DNA from: Acidithiobacillus caldus ATCC 51756
GTDB taxonomy: Bacteria; Pseudomonadota; Gammaproteobacteria; Acidithiobacillales; Acidithiobacillaceae
DNA: 64,000 nucleotides
NCBI RefSeq assembly: GCF_000175575.2
Contig: NZ_CP005986.1
Location: 1,868,613-1,932,612 of the forward strand
Reading direction: 5' to 3'
How positions within the stretch are numbered: the stretch's first letter is position 1; each line of letters begins with the position of its first letter. The notes beneath the pieces were generated by a model. The model searched no databases and was not told where the DNA came from. It worked only from the letters and a program-made list of their open reading frames with translations. Positions 22,464 to 31,070 of the stretch are shown here, in pieces. The position numbers were made by a program, and so were the translations under genes.

Positions 22464-24120
22464 CCTGAATCCGTGAGTTCTCTCTGATGGTCACGATTGC
22501 CAGCTGTTGTGGTTGCGATTTGTTGGCAAATCGTCGGGCACTTGCCTGCCAGGATGGAGAATTTTCGGCTCGAAGGGTGGTTTTTGCCGCAGGAACCGGG
22601 GTTTTTCGACGCGATGGCGCAGTTGGCCCTGCCGATCAGCGGCATTCTCAGTGGGGTTGATACTCAGGAGGGCTTTAGGGCGTGGACCAAGCCGTGTGGA
22701 GGCGGGTGAAGGCTGCAAATGCCACGGTGTCTGCTGGGAAAGCGAGGATCCATTGCCGCGCATGACGCTTGATCCGGGCCGCGAGGGTGATGATCTCCTG
22801 GATGACGGTTTTCACCCGTCGCCGCTTGGCCGGATGCCGTGGTGGGGCATCTGGTCCGAGCAGGGTTTCCTGGCCGATCATGCGCAGGATGTTGTAGGCC
22901 AAGGCACCCAGGGTAAGGAGGAGATCGTTGGTGGCAAACTTCCCCGAAGGCAGACGCTCCAGATCCAGATCCGTCTTGATCTCTGCATGGAATTGCTCAT
23001 GGGTGGCATGATCGGCGTACAACGCGAGGATCGACTGCGGGTCGAAACACTCGGGCAGCGTTGTGTCCCAGCCTTCAAGGGTATATTCCGGCATCAGCAG
23101 CTGTTGGCCGTTGGCGAGGGACGTCCGTTCCGTCAGGCGCAGGATCCGGCGTACCGGGACCGTGCCCAGCGTTTCCGGGCTTTCCCAAAGCGTGATCCGC
23201 TTCCCCTGCCGCGGACTCTCCCAGCAGGTTCCCGAATCCTCCAGGCGGGCGGCGATGAGCCGATCCAGGTCGTGGCCGCGGCGATTCCATTTGATGAGGA
23301 AAGCCAGATCCGCCCCTTGGGCCTGGTGTGCACAGGCATAGCCCGCCAAGGTGGCGGCGATGGTCTTGCTGTGAAAGCCGGCATCCATGCGTACCAAGAT
23401 CGGTTGCCTGGTGAGGCTCAGGGCTCTGGGCAGAACACGGTCCAAGGTCTCGTCGGTCGCTTCAGCGCTGTGCTGGGTTCCTTCCCGCAGTTCCATGCCA
23501 AGGTTCCAACCCTCCTGCCCCAGGTAAGCGGCAATCGGGGCATAGCCGACAAAACCCGCGTAGGTCCAGCCGATCCCTTCCTTTCGGGTGTTGGAATGGT
23601 CGAGGGTAAAGACATCCAGATCCAGTGGGACATAGCCACAGGACAGCGGGGTGATCGGCGCCCGAGCCCTCTGCAGCAGCCGGGTCAGCGCCGTGTCTAC
23701 TATCGGCAGAAATGCCTCGGCATGGCGATCCAGGCGCTGCCGCAAGGTGGCACTGGAAGGTACGCCTCGCAGTCCCAAGGCGCGGGCGAAGAATCCGTCC
23801 TGGCGGAATCGTTCGATGGCCTCAAAGTCGCTCTTGCCCTGGCAAAGCAGGCCCACCAGGGCCATGAGGACGTCGCTGTTGGGAATGCCCGAGCGCACGG
23901 GCAAGGACGGGTCTACGAGTTGCGGCACTTGTGCGAAGCGATGCAGGGCTTGACCGACGAGGCTCAGTCCAGCCAAGGAGGTCAGCGTGCCACCACTTTG
24001 CTCGAGGACAAATTTTGTGGGTTCCATGTGCACCCATTGGGTGAAATGAGAATAGGCGCATTATACCATGCAAAACAGAATGTTGCTCCGCTTTCTCGGG
24101 TGCAAACTCACGGATCCAGG
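22464..24120 (-). mobile_element. IS1380-family insertion sequence, 1657 bp
   Basis: The ends are inverted repeats CCTGAATCCGTGAGTT (22464-22479) and, on the other strand, CCTGGATCCGTGAGTT (24105-24120). The six bases TTGTTA flank the element on both sides and may be the target duplication. It carries one intact-looking transposase gene and adjoins a glycosyltransferase relic. The 260 bases between the GGDEF gene start (22203) and the element hold nothing I can identify. Confidence 0.85.
22675..24027 (-). CDS. IS1380-family transposase
   Basis: The 450-residue protein shows the IS1380 (DDE, group 1) features: LDLDVFTLDHSNTRKEG, then LVRMDAGFHSK (second catalytic Asp) and YADHATHEQFHAEIKTDLDLERLPS with the DDE-type Glu, followed by NDLLLTLGALAYNILRMIG. 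ATG at 24027 is chosen; a TATAAT box lies 32 bases upstream inside the element. It appears full length. Confidence 0.92.
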   Translation of the reverse strand: MEPTKFVLEQSGGTLTSLAGLSLVGQALHRFAQVPQLVDPSLPVRSGIPNSDVLMALVGLLCQGKSDFEAIERFRQDGFFARALGLRGVPSSATLRQRLDRHAEAFLPIVDTALTRLLQRARAPITPLSCGYVPLDLDVFTLDHSNTRKEGIGWTYAGFVGYAPIAAYLGQEGWNLGMELREGTQHSAEATDETLDRVLPRALSLTRQPILVRMDAGFHSKTIAATLAGYACAHQAQGADLAFLIKWNRRGHDLDRLIAARLEDSGTCWESPRQGKRITLWESPETLGTVPVRRILRLTERTSLANGQQLLMPEYTLEGWDTTLPECFDPQSILALYADHATHEQFHAEIKTDLDLERLPSGKFATNDLLLTLGALAYNILRMIGQETLLGPDAPPRHPAKRRRVKTVIQEIITLAARIKRHARQWILAFPADTVAFAAFTRLHTAWSTP

Positions 24121-24135
24121 TTGTTACCCAAGCTC

Positions 24136-24442
24136 ATGAGTACGGTAGAAATCTTGTCAGCCATTCCGCAACCGCTCGACCTTCCCAAAGCCGGCATAGT
24201 CTCTCGTCATCCCCTGCCACAACGAATCGGAGAGCCTCTCCGCCCTGTACGTCCGCGCGGCCGCCGTCATGGAGCGGATCGCCGAATCCTGGGAAATGGT
24301 CCGCGTCAACGATGGCAGCACCGACGACACCCTGGTGCGACTGCCGGCCCTGCATCGGGAAGATCCGACATCGTGGTGATCGATCTCTCCCGCAACTTCG
24401 GCAAGGAGGCGACGTTGACCGCCAGACTAGATCCCGCTTGTG
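24136..24442 (+). pseudogene. Relic of a family 2 glycosyltransferase (GtrB/ArnC-like)
   Basis: Three short frames together read MSTVEILSAIPQ..., LVIPCHNESESLSALYVRAA, VNDGSTDDTLVRLPALH and IVVIDLSRNFGKEATLTA, the first 100 residues of an undecaprenyl-phosphate sugar transferase (VIPxxNE, DDGSxDxT and LSRNFGKE motifs). Frameshifts lie near 24202 and 24367, and the gene is cut off near 24442, at the end of the pil cluster. It is not functional. It lies directly beside the IS1380 element. Confidence 0.8.
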
Positions 24443-24454
24443 GGGACTTGTACT

Positions 24455-24493
24455 ATTCTGAGCCCAGCGCTGTGGCTGGGAATAGAATCGTTG
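24455..24493. terminator. Hairpin downstream of pilV
   Basis: CCCAGCGCTGTGGCTGGG with flanking TATTC/GAATA pairing forms a long stem about 20 bases beyond the pilV stop. It lacks a clear T run, so termination is only likely. Confidence 0.4.
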
Positions 24494-24510
24494 TAGTATG
24501 GACAATCTGA

Positions 24511-26049
24511 TCAATTAAAGCACGTGAACCACTGATAGCCGGATCCCGATTCCGATATAATCCAGTCCCACTGTCCTAGTGCGTTTTGGCTGCCGTTGGT
24601 AGAAACCATAACGAAACCACCTCCATTATTAGACCTTCCTGATATTGTGCACAATCTCCAATAGCCAACGTTTTCTGACCCACTTATATTCGGTAAAAGA
24701 AAGGTAGCTTCCTGTGTGTATACTGGCGCGGACTGAGGTTCCTGCCATGTCCCATTGACACAAGCCAGCAGCTGCCCACTCCCATTTGCATTCGCTGCGA
24801 TCGCCCCGTTCGGGCCACATCCCCAACCTATGTTGGCCGCGCCATTGGCCGTACCCAAGGTAACGTCATAATTGGCTTGAACTTGCCCACTGGCATTGAT
24901 GTTCCCGTTGGAGTAGATGTAGTTTGCACCGAGCACATTGGCCGTAAAGGTGTTCGCCACCGCGCCATATCCACTATCGGTGATGTAGCCACCACCGCCG
25001 GCCGTCAAGGCGTTCTGTGCGTTGACATTACCCGTACTGTTGACGTATCCGCCCTGAACGGTGCCATTGGCGACCACACTGGAACCGTTGTTATTGGACT
25101 GCATATAGGCGTAGTTCGCACCATCCGGAGAATTGGTCACGACCTCACCACCGCCACCAATTCCGCCGTCAAAGTCGTTTATGTACGCATTCAGGCTGCC
25201 ATTCTCACCGGCGCCAAAAGTACCGTTGGCATAGATGTCCCACGTATGGATACCGCCACCCCATCCACCGGGGAAACCTTGGCCTGCGGGTTCATCAACG
25301 CCCAACTGACCTTGCAATCCAGCGGGATTGCCACCTTGCGCAGAGCCAGGGTTACCCAAGGTTACGTCGTCGTTGACGTTCACGTTTTGGGCGTTGTTGA
25401 TGTTGTTGTTCCCCATATCCAGATTCGTCTGCATCTGGTTCAGCTGAGGCTGCCCAGGCACCGAGACGCGATACAGGTAATCGTTCTGGATCTGGCCGTT
25501 ACTGTACTCGATGAGCGCGGCAAGGTGGCCGGGTTGGGCATTGAAACCCGAAGTGGGAACCTTCCACCCGGAGTACACACCACAGGCTTGCCCAGCACCA
25601 CACCCAGGTACCGCCGATGTCCCCGATCCACCGCCGACGACACCACCGGCGGCCCCCGCAATCTGTGCCGCCAAACCGAGACTGCGTGTCGGAACGGTAT
25701 TGCCGCCCGTCGAAAGCACCAGCGCCTGCAACTGCCCAGGACTGGGCTGCAAAACCTGCACTTCCCAGGTTTGCCCGTAGGGATTGTTGGCCTGAAAACC
25801 GTTGGGCAAATAGCCGGTATTGACCAGCATGGGGATCGTGATGGTCGCCGGATTGGTCGAGGTCGCAGTCCCCTCGATGGCCACCGCGTTGGCGGTAATG
25901 TACCCTTCCGCCGCTTTCTGGATGCGCGCCATCTGCAAAGCCGCGACCGTCGCCATCGTCTGGCGGCTCTGATCGTTCAGGACATGGATACCAACGGGGA
26001 CCATCAACGCAATGGCCATCAAAGCGAAAATGATGGTAACGGGATTCAT
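24511..26049 (-). CDS. pilV: PilV-like minor pilin/adhesin with shufflon-type tail
   Basis: The 512-residue protein begins MNPVTIIFALMAIALMVPVG, a hydrophobic pilin-like N-terminus that closely resembles that of the PilS-like protein. The middle is rich in Gly and Asn (MDMGNNNINNAQ-type repeats), and the segment IGWGCGPNGAIAANANGSGQ...LLACVNGTW matches the constant part of IncI-plasmid PilV before the recipient-recognising tip. A short variable tip follows. No invertible segments or rci recombinase gene are seen nearby, so the tip appears fixed. It ends the pil operon. Confidence 0.85.
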   Translation of the reverse strand: MNPVTIIFALMAIALMVPVGIHVLNDQSRQTMATVAALQMARIQKAAEGYITANAVAIEGTATSTNPATITIPMLVNTGYLPNGFQANNPYGQTWEVQVLQPSPGQLQALVLSTGGNTVPTRSLGLAAQIAGAAGGVVGGGSGTSAVPGCGAGQACGVYSGWKVPTSGFNAQPGHLAALIEYSNGQIQNDYLYRVSVPGQPQLNQMQTNLDMGNNNINNAQNVNVNDDVTLGNPGSAQGGNPAGLQGQLGVDEPAGQGFPGGWGGGIHTWDIYANGTFGAGENGSLNAYINDFDGGIGGGGEVVTNSPDGANYAYMQSNNNGSSVVANGTVQGGYVNSTGNVNAQNALTAGGGGYITDSGYGAVANTFTANVLGANYIYSNGNINASGQVQANYDVTLGTANGAANIGWGCGPNGAIAANANGSGQLLACVNGTWQEPQSAPVYTQEATFLLPNISGSENVGYWRLCTISGRSNNGGGFVMVSTNGSQNALGQWDWIISESGSGYQWFTCFN

Positions 26050-26061
26050 GACAGCCCCTCC

Positions 26062-26592
26062 TCAATTATGCGGCACAGCAATAGTCCAGATGGGCGTACC
26101 ATTGGACAGACTCGTGGGTGAAACTCCCAATACTGCTCCAGGACAATTTTTCGAGGACGATACGATCTGTCCATTTTCGACAGATCCATACGCACAGTCT
26201 CCATCCGTCAGGTTTTGTATCTCAGGGGTAATCGCATAACCTCCAGAATTGGTCCACGCATACACAAGACCATTCTGCACGCTGGCTCCCCAATAAGGGG
26301 GAAAGGCGTTGTTCCCCATGTATGGACCCAACTGTGCCGCCGTCAGCGGGCCAGAAACACCCGGGTTGTTTTCCGTGTAGGCCAAAGCAGCCTTCGAAAG
26401 CGACACGAAATCGCTGGCAAAAGCCGATCCGCCCGGGTTCTCCGGACTGTATCCGGAGTTCGACGGAAACACCGCATTGCTGTTCAAGGGAATTTTCGTG
26501 GAAACCGCCATGAAACCCACGAACATGAGCAGTAGAAAAGGAAGGATCATCGCGACCATGACGATACCCAGAGCCCAAAAGCCAAGAACCAC
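26062..26592 (-). CDS. pilM: PilM-like pilus biogenesis protein
   Basis: The 176-residue protein has one N-terminal membrane helix (ILPFLLLMFVGFMA), then a periplasmic domain with YTENNPGVSGPLTAAQLGPYM and GLVYAWTNSGGY, the layout of PilM of R64-like thin pili. The start may be GTG at 26592 or ATG at 26559; neither has a strong ribosome site. It overlaps the end of the preceding small gene and comes 12 bases before pilV. Confidence 0.7.
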   Translation of the reverse strand: MVLGFWALGIVMVAMILPFLLLMFVGFMAVSTKIPLNSNAVFPSNSGYSPENPGGSAFASDFVSLSKAALAYTENNPGVSGPLTAAQLGPYMGNNAFPPYWGASVQNGLVYAWTNSGGYAITPEIQNLTDGDCAYGSVENGQIVSSSKNCPGAVLGVSPTSLSNGTPIWTIAVPHN

Positions 26593-26792
26593 GCTCGCCG
26601 TTCATCGGGATCCCACAAGAACCGAAGCAGCCGGCCCGTACCGTCCCGCTTACACGACCACGACGCCAAGATAGCAGAAATTCCCCAACCAAGGAAAAGG
26701 ATCGTCTGTCCCACGTGAGCCTGCCAAAAGGCAGCGCCAAAACTCACCACAGCACAAAAGCCATCGAATAGTCGACCAGCCGAAACCATCAT
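26547..26792 (-). CDS. Small membrane protein in the pil operon
   Basis: The 81-residue protein has two hydrophobic stretches (residues about 8-20 and 28-43). Its start overlaps the stop of the PilT-like gene as ATGATG, and its end overlaps pilM, so it is in the operon. No family is recognised. Confidence 0.55.
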   Translation of the reverse strand: MMVSAGRLFDGFCAVVSFGAAFWQAHVGQTILFLGWGISAILASWSCKRDGTGRLLRFLWDPDERRAWFLAFGLWVSSWSR

Positions 26793-27739
26793 CGAAGTAT
26801 CCCACCTCTGGTGCTCGATAGACCTGCAGCCGAGCCCATCACAGCACGATTGCGTTGCATCTCAATGTCCGAGTTGATAGATGCAAGGTTGCCTTCGCGG
26901 ATCTTGATGCGCAAGGCTTCATCTTCAACAAAGAAAGGCTGAACATACAAAACCTTTTGTGGCCCGTTGGCCGTCATACGATTATCCAGGCGCAAGGTCA
27001 CGACCGCTTTCAGGGATTGCGCGATGCTGTCAAAACCCGCAAGCATCCCAATCTTGAGTATGGCCTGCTGCGGATTGTCGGCATGCAAGGTGCTCACCAC
27101 CAGCATGCCGCTGGCCGCCGCAAGGCACGCCGCCTTGGCCGATTGCTCTTCACGGATTTCCCCGATGTAGAAGGTGTCGGCCCCGCTGCGCAGGGTGTCC
27201 ATCAACACCCGCATAACCTCGCCATCTTCGTTGATCTCTTCCTGATAACACTGCCCAGCTCCGTGGGGTCCCTGCAAATCGAACTCGACGGGGTTTTCCG
27301 CCGTCCAGGTGAATCCGCCGATCTTTTCCAGACGGTCCATGAGCAAGGCGCAAGCCGTCGTGGTTTTGCCAGATCCTGGCCCACCCGAAAAGATGACGAA
27401 TCCGGCGCGCAATCTCGGATCGCGCAGGGCGGAAAGAATAGGCCCAGGCAATCCTATATCGTCTATCCGGCGCAGCACCTGCGCAATTCGGCGCGCGATG
27501 AAAACGGGTCCGTATGGCGTTTGACGACGCTGAACCCGCAGACGCATACCGTGAAACTCGATGCGAAACCGGACGGAGTCCACTGCCAGAAGCGTTTCTC
27601 TCAGGGCTTGCAACTCCGGCCAAAGGGCTTGCGGTACTACCTGCACCGTCAAATCCTCAGAGAACCGCTTGAAGCGACAGGAGGCGGGCTCCGCCTCGAT
27701 GGCGATATCCGAAAACTCGATATCCGCGAGCCCGCCCAT
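26789..27739 (-). CDS. PilT-like pilus ATPase
   Basis: The 316-residue protein has an N-terminal domain and a secretion-type ATPase core: Walker A GGPGSGKTT (about residue 133), Asp box (ENPVEFDLQ), Walker B-like FYIGEIREEQSA and the His box STLHADNPQQAI. It is closest in style to PilT/PilU retraction ATPases and is distinct from pilQ, the assembly ATPase of the same operon. It may retract the thin pilus to bring mating cells together (inference). Confidence 0.8.
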   Translation of the reverse strand: MGGLADIEFSDIAIEAEPASCRFKRFSEDLTVQVVPQALWPELQALRETLLAVDSVRFRIEFHGMRLRVQRRQTPYGPVFIARRIAQVLRRIDDIGLPGPILSALRDPRLRAGFVIFSGGPGSGKTTTACALLMDRLEKIGGFTWTAENPVEFDLQGPHGAGQCYQEEINEDGEVMRVLMDTLRSGADTFYIGEIREEQSAKAACLAAASGMLVVSTLHADNPQQAILKIGMLAGFDSIAQSLKAVVTLRLDNRMTANGPQKVLYVQPFFVEDEALRIKIREGNLASINSDIEMQRNRAVMGSAAGLSSTRGGILR

Positions 27740-27747
27740 AAACGACC

Positions 27748-28224
27748 TTACTGACCGTTGCTGAACACGAAAGCCAGAGAAGTCGCCCCATTGGCGCAAG
27801 CCGAAGAAGCCTGCGCGCCGGTCGGCGTAGCATTGCTGTTACCGACCGCCGTCCCATTGACCAAGGTCGAAACCGTATCCACCTGCGACACGATCTGACG
27901 ACAGATAGACGGACTGATGTTGATGTTGTTGGCTTCGATCTGATACTCATAGGAGGGAAGACCCGCACTGCCCGAGGCCACGGCAAAAGTACCGCCCACC
28001 GGAGTCGATCCTTGGAGCGACTTGGGGATCACGCCAGAAGTGGATACCCCGGAATAGTTCCCCTGAACACCAAAAACGCTGTTTACCGCACCCTGTATGG
28101 TGGTGATGTCCTGAGTAAACGCACTGGACTCACTACCGTGAAGCAGAAAGATACCCGCCACGACGCCGGCGATCACAAAGACCACGACGACAATGGCGAT
28201 GAAGATCATCGTCACTGGATTCAT
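27748..28224 (-). CDS. pilS: PilS-like major pilin
   Basis: The 158-residue protein begins MNPVTMIFIAIVVVVFVIAG and has a pilin-like hydrophobic helix followed by a globular part with two cysteines (SICRQIVSQ and SSACANG), consistent with a type IVb pilin disulfide loop. The leader lacks the usual Gly before the cleavage site and no prepilin peptidase gene is in the window. It lies between pilR and the PilT-like gene. Confidence 0.75.
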   Translation of the reverse strand: MNPVTMIFIAIVVVVFVIAGVVAGIFLLHGSESSAFTQDITTIQGAVNSVFGVQGNYSGVSTSGVIPKSLQGSTPVGGTFAVASGSAGLPSYEYQIEANNINISPSICRQIVSQVDTVSTLVNGTAVGNSNATPTGAQASSACANGATSLAFVFSNGQ

Positions 28225-28261
28225 AACCTAAAACCTCCTCGTTGAGAAAAAAACCAGAGAC

Positions 28262-29362
28262 TCAATGTGCTGCCGCCGTCAACAGGTTCTGCAACTGCGT
28301 CATGCCTACCACAGCGATGAGAAACACGCCGTTTACACCCAGGGTTGCCCCGATGGTGATTACCGTGACCAAACCCTGAATCTTGCTCTCCGTTTCTTCC
28401 AGCCATTCCCTTGCCAGCTTTTCCACCAGCAACGGAAAAGTTGGCGAACCGGAAAAGGCCGACAGATCGTCGGCCACGATGCGATCGGGGAAACCGTAAC
28501 CACTGTCGATAAAAGCCTTCCCGATCTCGGATCCGTTCTTCACGCGAATCATGGCATCCCGCAAGCGTTCGGCCATCCACGGCGACGCCATCTCTGCCTG
28601 TAACTGCAAGGCTTCGGCTTGCGGTATCCCTGCGCGAGACAACTTGGAAAACGCCAACATCCATTGCGCACCCTGCAATCGACGGTAAATGCTCCACGGC
28701 GGAACGTTCTCAACCCACACACGGGATCGACCAGACCATCTCGGCAAAGAGATGAAAGCGGCTATACCCCCGAAGAACAGCAACAGCAAAACGGCATAGA
28801 AAATCGGGCTCGTCGCCATGGACCCGAGAGGCACCATCAGCTTTGCCAAGAAAGGCCAGGTCGATGGCGACGCAATCTGGGCAATGGGCGGCACCATCTT
28901 GGTCCCAATGATGTATAGCAAGTACAACAGCAGCAAGGACATGACCGCCGGCTCAACCAGGGAGAAAACGACCCGCGTAATTACCTTGGCCACAATGTTG
29001 CTGCTGGCAAGCACGCTGCGCAGCGCATCCGGCAGTTCGCCGGCCCCCTCGCCCGCCCGGAGCACGGCCAGTTCGGACGCCGGGGCCCAGCCGACGATGG
29101 ATTGGGAAAACAGCTCGCCGTTGGCCAAACGATCGTGGATTTCCGTCAGCGCCAGCCGATCCACATCCATGGATGCAAAAAAACTGTCTGGATTGGAATA
29201 CCGCCCCTCGATCTGGCTCAACAGCCTTCGCACGGCCTGCCTTGGAGGCATCCCGTTATCGATGAAAACCGCCAGACGCCGGTAAAAAGCAGCCCTTTTC
29301 TTGGTACCCCAGCTTTTCCGGGCCAGTGCCCGCAGACCATCCTCCAGCCAATCCATCGCCAT
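28262..29362 (-). CDS. pilR: PilR-type inner-membrane platform protein
   Basis: The 366-residue protein belongs to the type II secretion F family: two similar halves (LAVFIDNGMPPRQAVRRLL and LAFSKLSRAGIPQAEALQL), each followed by membrane helices, the last being VTIGATLGVNGVFLIAVV. In thin pili PilR works with the PilQ ATPase. ATG at 29362 is chosen because it has AGGAGG ahead and matches a homologous duplicated start just upstream. Confidence 0.9.
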   Translation of the reverse strand: MAMDWLEDGLRALARKSWGTKKRAAFYRRLAVFIDNGMPPRQAVRRLLSQIEGRYSNPDSFFASMDVDRLALTEIHDRLANGELFSQSIVGWAPASELAVLRAGEGAGELPDALRSVLASSNIVAKVITRVVFSLVEPAVMSLLLLYLLYIIGTKMVPPIAQIASPSTWPFLAKLMVPLGSMATSPIFYAVLLLLFFGGIAAFISLPRWSGRSRVWVENVPPWSIYRRLQGAQWMLAFSKLSRAGIPQAEALQLQAEMASPWMAERLRDAMIRVKNGSEIGKAFIDSGYGFPDRIVADDLSAFSGSPTFPLLVEKLAREWLEETESKIQGLVTVITIGATLGVNGVFLIAVVGMTQLQNLLTAAAH

Positions 29363-29439
29363 CAAATATCCTCCTTCTTGGTACCCCAGCTTTTCCGGGC
29401 CAGTGTCCGCAGACCGTCCTCCAGCCACACCGGGGCCAT
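29362..29439 (-). CDS. 25-codon mini-gene, duplicated start of pilR
   Basis: The frame MAPVWLEDGLRTLARKSWGT... (25 codons, ending KKEDI) repeats the first 20 codons of pilR (MAMDWLEDGLRALARKSW), because about 75-80 bp containing the ribosome site and start of pilR are duplicated in tandem. Its start overlaps the pilQ stop and its stop overlaps the pilR start, both as TGATG. It is probably a by-product that keeps pilQ-pilR coupling, rather than a functional protein. Confidence 0.7.
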   Translation of the reverse strand: MAPVWLEDGLRTLARKSWGTKKEDI

Positions 29440-31067
29440 CAAAGATCCTCCAGAGTGAAAGCCCGGAGATCTCTCGGTCTTTCCTCAATTGGTCCAAGCA
29501 TCTCCGCGACAAACCGTGGATCGGTTTTGCCCGAGAGGATTTTGAGCACCGCATGCGCTTCCATGGGCAACTCGGCATCGGGATTGGCCAGGTATTTCCG
29601 GCGCGCCGGCATCGGGCCCTCGTTCACCATGGTGATGAGCAATTCCTCGTCGGTGGGAATCACCTGCGACACGACGGTTCGACCAGAAATGCCCGTGCCC
29701 CGGCAATGCGCACAACCTGGACCCTTGAGGCGAACCCCTTCCATGGGAAACTCCGGGGTTGCCCAGGTTTTGAGCTTGGCCCAGTCCTCAGGGTCCACCC
29801 CCTGCTCCAGAGCCAAACGATCGTCCACCGGGATAGAACAATGCGGGCACAAGGTTTTCACCAAGCGTTGCGCAATGAGCGACGAGAGCATCTTGGGATC
29901 CTGAAGATAAAAGCCGTCCACCCCCATGGCGACCAAACGCTGGATGATCATGAACGGATCGGAGACGTGGAGCGTCGTCCAGACCTGGTGCCCCGTAATG
30001 GACGCATTGATGGCCTCCTTGGCCACCTCGAGACCACGAATTTCGCCGACCATGATGATGTCCGGATCTTGACGCAAAGCCGTTTTCAGCTTGCCGGAGA
30101 AAGCCCGGTTTTTTTCTTCGTCGGTGTTCGCGTTGGCAATGCGGTATTGCCAGACGAAGTCGCTGTCGAAGACGTATTCCACAGGATCTTCGATGGTGAT
30201 AATGCGCACCCCATGACGCATCCGCAGAATGCTGTGGATCATTTGCGCCAAGGTCGTAGACTTGCCGGACCCGGTGGGCCCGGTGAACGGATTGATCCCC
30301 ATGGTTTGCCGGGCAAGCCGATACAGAATGCGCCGCTGACGGCCAGAATACCCCAACTGGGCCAGAAGGTCGGCATCCTCGCGCGGCTTTTCCAGGCGGT
30401 ACAGAAGTCGTGCCGCCAGGTTCATGCCGTCGTACAGAGGCGCCCGAGCCAGACGGATACCAGAAAGCCCCAAATCCTCTCCAGAATCCGTGCGCAGGAG
30501 CGCGGGGTTCACAATGACGGCATGCTGATCTTCCGTCTCACGAAACGAGGCATCGGTCACCGCCGCCATGCCCTGGAACATGGCGCGGATCATCTGGGAT
30601 CCCTCGGAATAGGGGAACTGCAATCGATCCTCTACCGTGCCACGCACGCGAAACTGCACCGACAAATAGCCTTTTCCGTCTTCCCCGTGGAGCGAAAAAT
30701 GGATGTCGCTGGCCTTTTCCGAGACCGCCTGCGCCACGATGCGGCGCACCTGACGAATGGCCGAGAGATTCGCTTCAGAAGCATGGGATGTGGTTTGCCG
30801 CACCTGATCGAGGACTTCCATGTCGCATTCCGTCACCTCGACCGGGAACCCTGCGCGCGCCATTTCTGCCCGCCAGGATTGAATGACCGGAGTCCCCTGG
30901 CGGCCACGCAGCACATACAGGCGACTACCGTCCACCACTGCATATTCTTTGGCCGACTCCGGGAACGGATGAGTCGCCAGGATCTCCTCAAAGGTAGGCG
31001 CAGAGGGCTCCGGTTTTTCCGGAGAACGCCTACCCAACGGGCTGCCACCCACAGAGAAACCGGCCAT
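29439..31067 (-). CDS. pilQ: PilQ-type pilus assembly ATPase
   Basis: The 542-residue protein is a GspE/PilB-family ATPase: Walker A GPTGSGKST, Asp box (ITIEDPVEY), Walker B IIMVGEIRG, His box (QVWTTLHVSDPF) and a C-terminal zinc site with CPHC and CAHC pairs. It drives assembly of the thin pilus. The stop overlaps the next start. Confidence 0.93.
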   Translation of the reverse strand: MAGFSVGGSPLGRRSPEKPEPSAPTFEEILATHPFPESAKEYAVVDGSRLYVLRGRQGTPVIQSWRAEMARAGFPVEVTECDMEVLDQVRQTTSHASEANLSAIRQVRRIVAQAVSEKASDIHFSLHGEDGKGYLSVQFRVRGTVEDRLQFPYSEGSQMIRAMFQGMAAVTDASFRETEDQHAVIVNPALLRTDSGEDLGLSGIRLARAPLYDGMNLAARLLYRLEKPREDADLLAQLGYSGRQRRILYRLARQTMGINPFTGPTGSGKSTTLAQMIHSILRMRHGVRIITIEDPVEYVFDSDFVWQYRIANANTDEEKNRAFSGKLKTALRQDPDIIMVGEIRGLEVAKEAINASITGHQVWTTLHVSDPFMIIQRLVAMGVDGFYLQDPKMLSSLIAQRLVKTLCPHCSIPVDDRLALEQGVDPEDWAKLKTWATPEFPMEGVRLKGPGCAHCRGTGISGRTVVSQVIPTDEELLITMVNEGPMPARRKYLANPDAELPMEAHAVLKILSGKTDPRFVAEMLGPIEERPRDLRAFTLEDL

Positions 31068-31070
31068 GGC

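Noticed and set aside
24059..24064. TATAAT before the IS1380 transposase as a host promoter
   Set aside because: It lies inside the element and serves the transposase at most.
22507..24510. Long open frame of 667 codons on the plus strand across the IS1380 element
   Set aside because: It is the complement of the transposase gene, has no family features, and crosses both ends of the element.
24511..26049. Possible shufflon (invertible pilV tips)
   Set aside because: No inverted copies of a crossover site, no alternative tips and no rci gene in the window.
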